Source: Paragonimus westermani
Lineage: Eukaryota > Platyhelminthes > Trematoda > Plagiorchiida > Troglotrematidae
DNA length: 64,000 nt
NCBI GenBank assembly: GCA_008508345.1
Contig: QNGE01001275.1
Location: forward strand, 109,160-173,159
Direction: 5' to 3'
Shown: positions 34,601 through 48,930 of the stretch, piece by piece
Layout: the number at the start of each line of letters is the position of its first letter
Numbering within the stretch: the first letter of the stretch is position 1
Position numbers and translations under genes: made by a program
The notes under the pieces: generated by a model
Database searches by the model: none
What the model saw: only the letters and a program-made list of their open reading frames with translations
Told to the model about the DNA's origin: nothing

Positions 34601-37600
34601 ACAAAGCAAGTGCATAGTAGCTCATGGAGACAGTCGACTATGTTCACGTATCAAGTATATGATGGTCAACTATAGGAGGTTCCATTCACAGAAGGGCTAT
34701 CCGCGTCGTAATGTTGCCTATAATGGTTTCGTTGTGTCATCTTTCTAGAAGTTGTTTGCTCATAGGAATGCTATAGTTACCTGGGTGGGTAAGGTGTGAG
34801 GAAAGTTTGTTATGTGACAATGAGTTGCAAATTGATCAGATCGAGTATGGTGACATAATGCAACAACAGCCGGGAACACGTCACAGTGAACCTGCGCGTT
34901 CGCTCTTATAAAACGTGTTTCGATAGAGTGGTATAACGGGGACAGTCGTGAATTTCGTTTACGTTCTTGAGCCGCACAAAATATTTGCATGATATCATCT
35001 GGTTCCTAATGCGGCAGTAACCTTCAATAACTGGAATGCGGAGTGAAGAAAGATTGCATACTTGTCAGCTACTTAACTTCGTTAAGATAACTAAAAATCG
35101 CGGAGCGGTCCTTCTTATCTGTGTCTAACACAGTGTCATCCTCTATAATTTTTGGTTATGTTGGCCATCAACCTAGTGTCAGTAACAACACATTTGAGAA
35201 GGATAATTCACTAATCACTGGTGGGGCGTGCCGACCTGAAGAATAAAACGAACACTTTGGCAGCAGATTCGACTAACCCCAACCACAGACGACGTAATAT
35301 GATCGTTTAGTTGTTGCATCCCTGACGATCCATTCAACCGGTATGAACATTTCACTGGGGCACGAGAAGTAAAAACTTAGCATAGGCCGAGACCAAGATT
35401 GTCTTCTACCATCCCTTTTAAAAAATGGCCTGGAAAGCTCTGAATCGCAGGCATCAACGCTCCCTCACACAGTTTCGAACTTCAAAAGTGCCTAGATATT
35501 TACAGCAGCTATCACCGTCTTCAAAAAAGGAATTAAAATTTGGGCAACAATTCCAGAGTTACCAGCCACTTTTATAGCACGTTCGGCGATTTGTGCACTG
35601 TTGGCAACTCATTAAAAGCACTTTTTTGTTTGGCCCCAGTGCGAACTAACGCTATCAAACACTGACAAACAGTCAAGGACCGTATATTTTGTTTACTTTG
35701 CATATGAAATATGCTCTGTTCACGCAATAAGGCATCCTGATAAATTAACAGTATTACAGTTTTCAGTGTGACTGTTGCTTCTGGAAGACATTTTGAGAAA
35801 AATGGATCAAAAATGGTTAAAAATTGAATACTGTCGAAATAATTTTTCTCCACACAATATCACAGTTTTGCACTGCAACCGTTTGTGGTAGATGTGTTCA
35901 AATTTTTGAAATCACGTTTTTGAAAATGAAGCAGCTATCTCCAAGGTTTTTGTACTGATTTAAATCCTGTCTACTTTAAGCTTGCTAACATGTATACCAG
36001 GCTTTTGATCTCAGAAGGATTTTTTGTAGGTTTGTGGGAAACCGCAAAGTGGAACGATATTTTTGCGTACCGCGAATGTAAGCTACCGGTTGTTCAATCA
36101 CTGCTGCCGACAACTAGACGAGGTGGCCACCGTTAATCTGTTAGGATTCATAGGAGCAGGAACCACATGCCGAAGATAAGACAAATGTTAGCCGTTGATA
36201 TAGAAAGATTGGCGCATTAAAAACGCTATGTTAATGGCTCATCTATATTCACTTAATTAGAGCGGATAATAGTTAATCGTGGTCGTAACCACAATCTATA
36301 TTTGAAGTATAATTTGGACGCCAACAAAGGCCTGCCGAAGTAGTCACATACCATCAAGCAGAAACCTCTGATAAAAGAACTGTCTCCAAGATAACTATAT
36401 GGTCCAGTAGAAACAGATGTATGCTAGTCTCAAATAGATGCGTGTTAACGAATAAGCTATTCATATTATTGAGACAAATTTGTATGAAAGGTATTTGTGA
36501 GGCAAAACTGGAGACAATCAAGCCCGTTCTAATAAGGTTAAATTTAAAAGATGCAGAAGGACGTGGTGAAACAAATCTGTCTTCTAAGTGACCAACTATG
36601 CAGAAAAACCCTCTGGAGCATAAATACTTTTTGTGCTTGCAGTATATGGCAATCGAAAAAAAGCTTTGAGAAACTTCATTAAATAGACATTACTTGCTGC
36701 AGAAATCCGCGTACCTCTATGAATTCTAACTACCAACCGCTTACGTCGCAGTTATCTCCGTCGGCTCACACTGTGTTTTATAATTTTGTCTTGCCGCAAT
36801 GAAAGCAGCACAAACCAAGTTGGACGATACTCCGCCTACGAATGGAAGGAGGGCCTATATCAATGTATGCAGAGTTTGTAGTGGCAGAGATTGTCGATGC
36901 CACCGATACAAGCAAATAAGGGTTTGCAATCGAAAGAAACGTCCCAACCACTGGTTATCTATCTGAAAGCCTACATCACTATTCTACAGGAAAATCTTCG
37001 TGGCGTTCTGAAGCATTTGACGTAATTCTGCTTGATCCATTTTTAGGCATTCAAATCTATTTGTTTGTGAAGATGAACCGACATTTTTAGCTGACTTCCC
37101 GAACACTGTTTCTGCTCTAGTAAACCGTTCGAAGAGATCTACCAGGAGTGTATTTAACTGTTGATACAATTAAACTGTCTGAAAATCTATCAGAAAGTTA
37201 ATACAATCATTGTCTTGCAGGATTTATCCATAATATCGGTTAACATGCGCAATTTATACGAAACTTTCACAGATTAATTGTAAAGTGTTTGTTAAAGTGG
37301 TTAAATAATTATTTCTGCCGTAAAATGTGATTTAATAATGTCTGAACTACTTCCTCTGTAACCCACATCAGTTCACTGAAAAAACACTAAGGATCGGAAA
37401 GGGTAATCTGTGAAGACATTTGAACCAATTATTGATGGTGATGTGACGTCTGTACAGATTTCTGGAAATATACAACTGCTCCGCTAATTTCTTGCTCTGT
37501 GGCTCTACATTCGTTTTGTCTAGAATTCACCAATCAAGTGTTCGCACTCTTTCATGATGATAGTTTTCTCTAACTCACCACTGAATTCTGTAAGCATATT

Positions 37601-38852
37601 TTCGTCACTAAGCTGTTTGAACGTTTCCACGGTGTTTCTGCACAAACAGTGATCTTAGGAGTGCAGCCCAGTTTGTGCTACTAGTTGTAATTAGGGTTTT
37701 ACAGTTAGATTTCTGCGATGGTAAAATATGAAAAAATTTACTCACCACCGGACTACGAACAACATCAGTCTGAGTAAACTATTAGCGTGATTTGTTGACT
37801 GAAATCTTCGTGAAAGAATTCACTGTGCCTACAACGGTTCAATCAAGAACTGAACGAACTTGCTAATTGAGTAGTGTGTATTTTCTGTGTTTTTTCCTCA
37901 TGCCACATAAGCCAGTAAGTAAGGGTAGTGCGTAGCTGGATCAGGTTATCCCACAGTGTAACTGATGAACAACTAGAATGAAGATCACTCAATGGATTGT
38001 TTCTTACTCTACGATACATCGCGCTATTCTTCCAAAAGCGTTAATTAGCCATCAATCTGCTAGCCTACTCTGATTTTTTCTCAGCAAATTTAAGGCAGTC
38101 ATGAGTTACAGCTAGCTCAAAATTTGTAATCGCGTGAGTAGTGAGTGCAGTTAACAAGTAGTAATAATGTCGCCTATCATGACGTTCAGGCAAATTGATC
38201 GCCACAAACAATAAAAAGAACCATTGAACGGTCAGATGCCAGAATTCGGTTATGCTTAAAGAGGGGTCATCGGCACATCAGTCAATAAGACTGTCGCCAT
38301 GAAATCATAGTTGGGGTTGAAGTCTAAGCCGCGGAAGCAGTATGTTTTCTAAGTGCTGTTTAACTCCAAATTGACCGAATCTCGATCACTGATTTGCAAT
38401 TTACTCTAACTTTTCCAAGTTGGAACTCCTGAAATCAATATGCTTGAAAGTGTAAGTAATTTACCGCAATTATATTTCTGAGTAAAAACTTGTTTATTGT
38501 GTTAACGCACGCGAGTCTGGTTAATGCATTGTGCGGTCGTTCGACCCGAGCCTCATCAGCCGTACAACTCATTTTGACGGTTTGTGAATAAAGGCTTCAT
38601 AAAAGTCACCAAAACTATCAAGTGTATTTTCTTGGATGGTTTCATAATGACATCCGTAATGCGATTTGCAGATGCGGACAAAGGGAATGCGGTCGTAACG
38701 GCTGTACAAAATAAACAAAAAGCCATCATGTATTACAGACGGATTTGTGTATGACAAGGAAACGGTTGCACAAGATACCAACTACGACGCAAAATGATAT
38801 TCTACAATATGGTTCATTTCTAGTTAAGTTGGATAAAGCCAGTAGGCTTATA

Positions 38853-38882
38853 TTCGAAGAGTTACGGAGAATACTCTTCGAA
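38853..38882. repeat. Perfect 10-bp inverted repeat
   Basis: TTCGAAGAGT (38853-38862) and ACTCTTCGAA (38873-38882) are exact reverse complements with a 10-base loop. A related string, CCGAAGAGTACTTACTC, lies near 38934-38950. The outer TTCGAA is itself palindromic. Function unknown. Confidence 0.65.
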
Positions 38883-41800
38883 CTATACTATCACTCTTTT
38901 GTTTGATCAAAGCGACGGTAAAAATGTTTCATTCCGAAGAGTACTTACTCGCAATATTGAGAAATGTACATGCCTCGGAAAGGGACAACAATATATATCC
39001 AGTGAAGCCCATTTTTCTGAAATGCAGAGCAGTTTTTGTTAATTGAAACTCATGACAAATCTTCGTGGTCATTTATTCGTTTCACATTTTGAACGTTCCA
39101 GTTAAGTATGTAAGCAGAAGTCTAACTAAACAATTTTCACAATCAGTGCGTCTTTATGTCATCACAATATCCAGATATTGATTGGTTAGGAACATATTTG
39201 TTTGTTTCAACAACCTGTCATCGAATCCCAACGTTTCGATGTCAACAACGTAAGTAAATTATCCATTACAATGTAAATTGGAAAGCATAGAAAGTACCTT
39301 TATGTTTTGTGTTCATGAGCTTCGTTAACGTTCTTCCTTCGCATTCATGGTGACAAATATGTTCCTAACAAGCAGGATGTATCAAGATTTTTTAGAATAG
39401 ATAACTGTCGTGCATATGAAATAACAACTGTTTTGTCATTTTTAAGTAACTGTTGTAGACAAAACCGTGTTTAATCAATCGAACAAACCTACCACTGAAA
39501 ATCCTTATGGTTTAGCCCACAAGTCTCTATGAAATAAATCCATGTCCATATCAACACAATAAGTTTGATGTAGATAGAGAGTACACAGTCGACCGCTGGA
39601 CGTTTGCTCACCGTGCTCACAAAAAACACTTTTCGTGCAAGCAATGCAATTCATGGACATATATCTTGGTCCCGAATTTCCTTAAAAGTATTTTTCATCA
39701 GGAAAAATCCTCACATATTATATGCTGTGTTGCGTTACCTTCCTATTTCTCTGAACTAGCAACTTTATCCTAACGCTAGTTAACTTGTCGTAAGGAAGAT
39801 AGAATCAGAAATATTACGGGTTACATTATTTCATTCTATCAAGAAAAGTCTCACGTTGATCTAATGGGTTTTCACATGCGAATCCTCATGTGTAAGTTGA
39901 AACTAACGGAGGTCAAGGGAGCCATTCTAAAGATCATTGAGTGGGTTCTGCATTGAACTCTGAGTACGTTGATCAAACGGACGTACTTACATCTGTTGCA
40001 AGCGGCTAACATCCCGTGCTCTTAGGCGCACGAGTATATTGGAGGCTAGTTTGTCTAGCGTCGAATGGAGTTCTCACCAAATAAGTGGTCAAACACTGCA
40101 CCTTTAACCCTATTATTAGTGCTGTGTAGCAAGTCCAAACCAGGTTTCGAAAAAATCGTCTATTTGTTGTGTTATTAAAAATTCAAAACATACCGGAGGC
40201 AACCGTTTTACGTTTCATCTGAGATTCCTGCTTCGTTTTGCAATATTACCATTTTTGATAAGCATTGGGCAACTGCACACCAAGGCCTCCAAATTTAAGG
40301 ACGACAATTAGGGAGAAAAAACACAAACAATCTCAGCTGTGCTAATCTGATACAATCTTGAGAATAATAGACTTTAAAGCGAGTATACTAAATGTACTAA
40401 TGATGTCAGTAAATTGACGTCAGTTTCGTAAATAAAGCGGTAATTTTTATACTTGATTTATATTATGAAACCCCAGTCAACATAGGAATATCTATTCGGT
40501 TTATGGTTTAGTTTTTTCAGCACTGTAACTCCAACTTTACCTGGAATAAAAGTCAGTGTTCAGCTGTTTTTAAAAAATAAGCAATACACAAAAAATCCTT
40601 AATGTTAACAGAAGTTGACGAAGCAGGTACGGTGTCCAGCCTCGAAACTTTTGGGCAATTTGAGAGTAGCCCACAAACAAGTGCTCGTGAGTGCATGTAT
40701 ATGATAATTCGACCGATGTCTCGGAGGTGAGTGCAGATGCCCCTTGAGAACATTAGCCATAGTTCGAATGCCTGTCTTGACAAGCATATCTACTATCGGC
40801 TGGCTTTAACAAACGTAAGTGTTGTGCTAAAAATGGGCTCACTAGAATGTCCATATGACTGTAGGTGATATTCAGTTTCTGTGGACAATATACTGTAGTA
40901 GTTACCGATAACCGAACAACAAGCTAAACAACACCTTGCAGAATGGAGGACCACTCTAGACCACTGTTAACGGAATGGATAAAACGTGGTGGATTAAGAA
41001 TGTCATGAGACCAAATTGCTAGAACGCAAGAGCTGAGTGTAAGTTGAAGTTTACGCTGTTCAGCTGGACAAAATCAACAGAATAATGTTTGATGAATAGA
41101 TAAAACTAAGGCAATTTCCTGCTCAGGGGCACGATAACAAAAACTTGAATAAAAATGGCTTTGATGCTGGACCCAGATTATTTGCCACTTTGACTTTCAT
41201 TAAACTATAACTTTGAAAATTAAGGTATGAAAACGATCATGTGTCGACGACCCGACATCATCGGAGTGGAATCAAGTTTATGCTTTCAGATTAAATTAGA
41301 TGTCGAAATAAACTGAGACTGCATTTCAATTCTCTGTCAAAATCGATATTTTACCATCCGTTGAGTACCATTTTATGCAAAATATCAATCCATGTGGAGG
41401 TTGACCAATTCCTTTAGGCGAGAATTACAACCATTTTTAAAATTCACTCTGAAATGTGAAGGACGTCCTTATCCTCAGAGCAAAGTTACCTACCAGTCGT
41501 TATACCACATGATGTCTTCGATTCGGGGGTGCACTTGGTAACCGCTATCACAAATACAATGTAGCGTTCCACATTGAGTATTATTAAATTTGTCGTTTGC
41601 TAACTATGAAGATAAGAATGGTCCGAGCACAGTAATAAAGAACTTATACGATTGCTTGAGACAGAAAAATAAAACTGTAATCATTCCCATCATTTACAGG
41701 AACCCTTACAATAGAGAATATGTTGTTTACTATGTGACGGCATTCAAAGAGCTAACGAGGACTTGCACGCTTACATATTCCACTGAACAAATTTGGTATA

Positions 41801-44800
41801 ATAACGCCAGGCATTAACCGTAAATGTAGGAACTAGTGAGGTTTTGTCACTTTGAGGTTAACAATTGTAAACGCAAGGTGCACTGTTTTTGTTTATGCGA
41901 AAATTGGTGGCTATCATTGAAATTGCTACACAAACTCAATGTAAACGAGTAACGTGCTTCCGTTTGTGAATACCATGCGAAGCGTCTACTTGGAATCCGT
42001 AAAACCACTAATCTTTATTACATGTTATATTGATATGTTTATGCCAAATTTGCACTATTAGTTATAAGCATCCAGTTACACTGTATCAAGAAATCTGTCA
42101 GTTTTTCACAATCACTTACACCTGTCGCATAATTTACTCATTAGACATCAAGCGGAATTTTCTCAAGGACACTATTACAAAGTGCTCTAGAGGAGCGCCG
42201 GTATATAATTCACGCGGTGCCTTGAACCCGATGACGAAGGATAATTTATTGGTGAGGCTAAAATAGGGTTCACAGTTATTTTCGGTTTGTTAGCGGACCT
42301 TTAAGTTCCCCTGTACTACTTGTTTAGGGCACTCGTTCATCACTTAGATTGTCAATAAGGTTGACGACAGATTCATGCTCAACAAACCCAAGTGGTTGGG
42401 CCCTAGTCAGAAAGTTACAAATCCAGGATGGATGATCATTGTATTCGTCCACGGTAATGCTACACTTCTGTAATGTGGTACGCAGGTTTTAGATTTGGAA
42501 TCAATTATCAATGCCGACGTCTTTAATCAAACCGTCTGCATCAGAGGAACAGCTGTGAACAGAGAACCTGTGCCCACAATGATCATGTTTCCTACAACAG
42601 TTCTAACCACTGAGTAAATCAATTAGCTCAAAACCATCTGTCAATCTTCTCCGAACCAGTGATTGCTTTACGTGCTGGAAAAGTTGGACCAATCATTATA
42701 CTAACTTGTGTTGGATAGTGTGGATAGTATTGGCCTCAGATATAATTCAACCTTGTGAAACCTAAGCAAACCTTACAGTCGACTAGTATGTGATTCTGTA
42801 GGTTTGATTAATTTCACTGTTGACGAATCAACGGAGAGTTCTTCAGGCAATTGTTCCAGTTTCCTGTTAACGCGTCATTCCGGCCTGAGAGCACTGTCGT
42901 GGAATGTACTGAGCTCTGAGGATTGCGTAGTTCTTTTCAAAACACTACCTTGTGATGGTTTATCCAAAGGATTAGTCTTAGGGGTCAAATTTGCAAACCG
43001 TAGTTGTGAATGCGAAGTCTGTAAGCACTGACAGCTCCACATATTTCTGCGGCAAGCAGTAAGCTGAGTTAAGACGTTCTGACGTTTATGGTGTGGAAAA
43101 TCTGGGGGTGTGTCTACTCGTTGTAATTTTCATGTATATGAATGCTGTTTGAAGGCAATCACTTTGAACCTGTTGAACAACAATAAAATGCTTAACAGCA
43201 GTAGACCTTAGAAAATCATCTGAACTGTGTACGCAGAGATCAGGTCATCAGAAGGCCCAGAAACTTGGATTCAGATCACTTCAATTACAATACCCAGCAT
43301 ATTGAAGCTTAACGGGCTAGTAGTTGCCACACCATTAATTTGAACAACCCTGTCTTTGATACTCAGAATGAACTTGTTGGCGGTGTGTGATCACTGTCTT
43401 GTTACCTTTCTGAAACCTATGAACATAAATGAGATAATGCTTATCCCTACTGTAGATGAGTGTTCAATTCGCCAGGATAACTTGTGGCGACCAGTTCGCA
43501 TCTTATTTTACACTATCCCTAGTAAGTTTACCTCATAAGGAAGTTCAGTCTCTCTTATTTGTGTGTAGCGCATAGACTATCCAAAATCCACAGCAGTTGG
43601 CGCAGGTATTGTGCTTTTAACTCCATTTTGTAACGCTATGATCCACACAGCTTCCAAAGTTCAAATCACCGAAAGCAATGTTTCGAGTATTGCACACTTA
43701 GAAATGTACAGCTGGCAATGTACAGTTAGTGGAGATAAACTATGCCACTTTTGGCCAATCAAATGCGTAGCCGTCAGATAAACATTCCAGCCAGCCCGTT
43801 TAAAAAAAATCATTGAACTAGGGTTCTGCTTGTGTTGAATGTCCTTAGTGATACGTACACTTGATGAGATCGGAATGGAAATCAGAATGCGAACATGTTC
43901 CCTATAATTCGTAATGCGCATCTACAGCATATCCCATGAAGAAGCTCAGACTCATTTGCCGGTTGACAATGCTTATGTTTTAGTCACACGTCAAGAGATA
44001 ATACATTTCCTGCTGGAGAAGAAGGTGGATTAAAACTCATTAACAACGCTACTTTACTAATCACTACTGCATGCAAACTCAACTGATCCCAACTCCCAAA
44101 TGAAATTAGGTATCTCAATTAATTTACACTGAACTAGAACGTATTTTATTGAACTTTTGTGTCACTGCACTTTGTCAGAAACTGATTCTTGTCGTCTTCA
44201 AGATTCACACCGCCGCTCAGCAAACACAAATGAGAAATGCCCCTCAGTTACTTCTATCTGAATCCTGTTGGATAGAATTTTTATACAGTATCAGTAAAGC
44301 CCAAGGAACATTTATTTTATGTAAAGGGGCTTCGCTACCAGGTAGTTTTGCTCGCAGAATGTCTCTAGTACCGCCTGCTTCTTAATCAGAAAAATAGATA
44401 TTCAAATAAAAAGATTAATAAGAAACTTTAGGGAGTGGTTTGCATGGAAATGCAATTAAAAAATGTTACCTACAAGATGTCGGTTACCGAATGTCACAAG
44501 GAATGTCTGCTGGAAACGATGAACCAGCGGAGTTCACTTGCGATAAAGTTTCGGATGTCGTATTATCTAACAAAATGACGCCTTGTCCACTGCAACCGAT
44601 GATAGAACAAAAATTATCAGTATGCAGTCGTTGATATATTAAAACCGACTTACTACTTTATCGTAGGTGACGTCAGTATGTTCGAAAAAAATTTGATTTG
44701 TTCAATCCATTTGCATTCCGCACAAAAAATAACGTTAAATTAAAAACTGTACTGATACAGTCACAAGAAAATGTGACCCCAAAAAATGCAGGTCAATTGA

Positions 44801-45490
44801 ATTTCAAACGAATACTAGTCTAACACTATAAACTGTTTATATTTACATATCTGTGTAATCTTTAGTGTAAGGAGTAACCGTGATCACGTACATTTTTGTT
44901 CTTTTAACCGCTAAGCAAAATTAGGTTGTGAGGATCACGATCATATGGATATGGAGCAGAGCAATATACTTTGTCAGCAAATAGAATAGGAAAACGGGGT
45001 TAGTCAACGATGTGGGGAATTAAAATGTGAATAATCCTACTCCAAGCACCTTGTGGTTAGTTTTCGCACTCATGCGTAGCAATACAAAATATTCTATTCA
45101 CAAAGCCATCTTATAGGTTGACTGAATACATCTACTGCATAGTTTGATATAACGAAGTCTGACAATACAACATCTCCATTATTCTAGAATGGATTAATTT
45201 AGCACCCCCGGCGTTTTGTTTTGTACACATCCGGTAGTCTGAGGGCTACCATAAAACTTTGCGGCACGATTTCCGTTAGCATTGAACATCTCACTAACTC
45301 TTAGACGCCACTTAAGTAACGGAAAATTAAAAAAAAATGGTACATCCCTTAGGCTAGGAAGTGAACATCGTCAATAATTTATACAACTTAGCGCAGTTCG
45401 CAGAGCTTTTTAGGGTAAATTAGATTTCACCTACCTCGTTTGTAATTTTGCGATTCTATATATATATATCGCATTATTTAACCATGTCCA

Positions 45491-45937
45491 CTACACAACC
45501 AGTAAATATGTGAACGTAAAAGTAATCGTTGCAGAGCGGCGCCGAATAAAATCAAAAATCTTTCTTCTAAGTTGTTCGATAGTAAAAAAACTTCTTAGTA
45601 GACGAGTGATGCTCGTCGCACCAATGTACATGACGTTTGTACTTATCTTCATATATGCATGAAATGTTCGTATGTCTCGGTGTAGTTCTATTTGGCGCTT
45701 AGTTGAATTTTGATTCCGAGTTGCGATTGATTTCATACAGTTCATTAATTGGATTAAAATCATGCTCGTTAACAGAATGATCAAGACAGTTGTAATTAAG
45801 TAAAACGAAGAGCTGTTCAACGTTAGATACAATTCAAAGGTGACGACAGCATGTACCGGTAGATGCCTCTCAGCAAACACCTCTGAACATGCAATCAGAC
45901 AAATCAAGAGAAATAATGAATTAACAGAATTATTCAA
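45491..45937 (-). CDS. Uncharacterised 148-codon frame, signal/membrane-like
   Basis: Longest uninterrupted frame in the AT-rich right half. It starts MNNSVNSLFLLICLIACSEV with a Phe-Ala-Glu that looks like a signal-peptide cleavage site near residue 22. A second hydrophobic segment follows at about residues 45-67 (SFYLITTVLIILLTSMILIQ). Then comes a basic, Arg-rich region (KRQIELHRDIRTFHAY; LRRKIFDFIRRRS). This could be a small membrane protein or a fragment of a multi-pass receptor. A frame this long is about what chance allows once in such a window, so it may be nothing. No neighbouring exon is visible. Confidence 0.2.
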   Translation of the reverse strand: MNNSVNSLFLLICLIACSEVFAERHLPVHAVVTFELYLTLNSSSFYLITTVLIILLTSMILIQLMNCMKSIATRNQNSTKRQIELHRDIRTFHAYMKISTNVMYIGATSITRLLRSFFTIEQLRRKIFDFIRRRSATITFTFTYLLVV

Positions 45938-47962
45938 AATGAAGTAGTTGCGCCAGCGACAACTTACGCTGCAAACAAACCAAATGGCAAATAATGTGTG
46001 TATTGTATGTAACTATGGTAGGTCAGCAAGTGAACAGCCTATGAATGAAAGTCAAGATGAAAACCACAGAAATTCAACGCCTTATAATGAATTCATATAT
46101 ATTGTTTGAGATGGATCAAATATCAATCACATCTGATAGTCGCATTCTTGCTCAAATGGATTTACACAGGTCGTTCGGTTCCTCAGATTTGTTGCGTGAA
46201 ATCAGTTTGGTGCCAGGCCAGGTCAGTGATTAGTATTTATTTAAATCATTCTGGGTCATATTCACTGTAACCATCATATTTGCACCAAACAGTAACGAAC
46301 TTATTTACTGTAGATTGTAAACAGGTTCAATTGGTGAACTCGAAAGACATGATTAGTGAGGCGGCCCAGTGGATGGCGGGATTAACTTCCTAATAGTCTA
46401 CAACGAATATGTGAGTAGCCAACATCGATTCCACACAAAAATTCCATAGTTTGTTCATACGTAACGTTACCATGTCAACATAAAACAAGGTAAACTGCTG
46501 TTTTTGACAAGGTGGATGAGTTAACGACGTTTTCGGGTCAGTTAGCGGAACTCTTTCACTAGTTAACGTCCAGCTGCACTTCCTCATAAACAAGAATTAC
46601 GGTATTATTCCAACTTATTTAATCGTATGTTTGGTTCTCTCTGATATGTGGGGGAAAGCTTTTGAACTCTTACCATTCCCAGATTAACTGTGAGGATTTT
46701 GCATATTTGTCCGAGCTGTAAAAATGCGTATCTTTGGCGATCTCGGAGCTGTGGCTAGCTAAAAATCAAGGTGTTCGTCAGGAATACAATCAGAATTCTT
46801 CCTTGTTGGTCAACAAAACATGTGCTGAGTTGAGGCTTTCATCCAAAGCGCTCATAAATGTCTTACTTCAAAAAATTAACCTAAGTTTCCCTTACTGGAG
46901 CTTAAACTAGTAGCGAGAATTCTCGAATAAGCTAGCAGAATTTGTAAAGATGGTAGACTACCGAAAAGAAGCATTTTTCAGTTTATATGTGTACGACCAC
47001 CAGGCTTCAATTTAGGCTACCTAGTGTTTATTTTCAAAGGTAACCGGGTTAAAAAGTCTATGCACATGCGATGGTTATGACCACTAGGTTTTCAATCATT
47101 ATCAATCAAACACCTTGCTATGCTAATTGAGGCATTTCTGTGCTTACGAATGGAGAAAAATTACTAATCGTGGGTGAGCGATTGTAGCCAAAAAAATGAT
47201 TCAGTGACGTGTGTAATATGATCTTCTCATGAAAATTTGGACGTATTGAAAATTTAAGCTATAACAACCATATACCTTACTGTAGAGTCCCAGCAAAGCG
47301 AAACATTTTGCTTTGTATTTTGTTTTTGAAAAGGCCTTTTTAATAAGTCTGAATGTGTTTGGAAACTTACGGGGAAACTTACTGGCCTTTAAATCGTATT
47401 ACTCAAGCATCCTGTTGCTTACAACTGATTAAACACGTGACACAATGCATCACTATGTTCCACCCAGCGTTAATAATCTTCTGGCTTTATAACTTGTGAT
47501 TTGCAACAGGATTACTCGGGCTTGCACCAAAGTAATTTCAGAGATAGTTTATTTAGATTGGTGTATTAAGAAAAACATTTACTTACAAAAATACCGTGTT
47601 TCAGCATCAGCTTAAAAAATTCTTTTACTCTTACAAGTAATAATAATTATGTAGATAATTTTAACCTTATTGTAAATTCTATCAGATAAAACAAATATTA
47701 CATAGGTCCAAGACACACTGTGTGAGTGAAGTACGTGTACAACTTTTGTGGACGACAGCGGCCGTAAGAAGAGAACTCATGAATACTCTTATTAAACATG
47801 AAAGTTGGTGGAAAGTTAACACATGTAGGAATCATAAACTCATTAACAAAAAGACTCCGCAGGCGTAAACGTTCGAGCTAGGGAATATTTTCCGTTGTGC
47901 AAGACACCGTTGGCTACCTGATCACCTTTGCATGGCTAGAGCAAGAAAGTACTGCTTTTTAA

Positions 47963-47990
47963 TCCATCAGTATAGGTCCATCAGTATAGG
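47963..47990. repeat. 14-bp direct tandem duplication
   Basis: TCCATCAGTATAGG occurs twice head to tail (47963-47976, 47977-47990). Likely a replication slip; no coding sense. Confidence 0.8.
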
Positions 47991-48930
47991 TCATCGTGTT
48001 ATATATCTCCAAGAGCACATCGGGGTATCTTTTTACTAGTAAGTTTCGCCTCTGCACCTTCTGCTCTGTCCGCAGTTCTTCAACGATACAAATACGCGTG
48101 GTTCTGTGGAACAGTGTTCTGACTTGACAGTGTTTGTATGCACTAAGAGAAAAACTGAAAAACTGAAGGTATTGTCCACTCCATGGTTGAATGATCATCG
48201 GCTGTAGAAATGAACGTGATTGGTCGGAAATGTTGTTGGCGTTCATTTAACATGCATCTATAGATTGCTGTGTAGGTGTGATGGTTTCTCTAGACTTCTG
48301 CATATGATTTGTATAAGTGCTTAGCATGGGAGAATGAGGAATATGGCATGGTTTTAGGCTGTATGTGTGTAGGATGGATGCAAGCTCGATGATGTATGCA
48401 ATGTGTGATCTATCGGTAGTAAGTGCGGTCGGGTTGATTTCATGAGGTGATTTGTATGCTCGCATATGGCTTCAACATGCGAGAGATTTTGGAATGAGTT
48501 GGTATGCTGGATAGACGCTGGTTTCTATCGGCAATGAAGATGGGAATGTTTAAACTTTGGGATTGAAAGTTCTGTTTGATTGGTCTAGGTGTGCCTTGTT
48601 TTGATTTGCGGAGCTGTTTGCTTCTTGTTTAGTTTTTCCTTCGGTTGACAGTGGTCGGATTGTCGTGACTATGGCTACGTTTCGTTGTGCGATAACTGGA
48701 AATATGATTCAAATTTTCTCGCTGTCAGCATAGAGACAACGATCATTGTGTGCTCGTATTTCCGTCCCGTTAGTAGCCTGTATTTGAAAAGTTGCATACG
48801 ATCGCTGTTAATCAACATCGAGTGCCATATCAAACTGCTACTCATTGATTCAATTTTGTTGCATTGTGACGGATTATTCCCATTTTACCGTGACCGCTTT
48901 TTCAGAATTACTGACAACTAACCGTTTCGT

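Larger units (their letters stand above)
31651..48930. other. 17-kb AT-rich stretch with no recognised gene or element
   Basis: Frames are short (mostly under 90 codons) and without motifs I know. The best are 34327-34647 (minus, 106 codons), 45491-45937 (minus, 148 codons, listed separately) and 36984-37169 (minus). Small exons of a host gene could hide here, since flatworm introns can be long, but I see no exon chain. Small structures are listed separately (38853-38882, 47963-47990). Confidence 0.4.

Noticed and set aside
36984..37169. Minus frame ending in MDQAELRQMLQNATKIFL, considered as a retroelement gag start
   Set aside because: One short segment with no downstream gag or pol.
45450..45472. 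TATATATATA run flanked by GCGAT and ATCGC as a promoter or hairpin
   Set aside because: Simple AT repeat with a 5-bp stem; no gene starts beside it.
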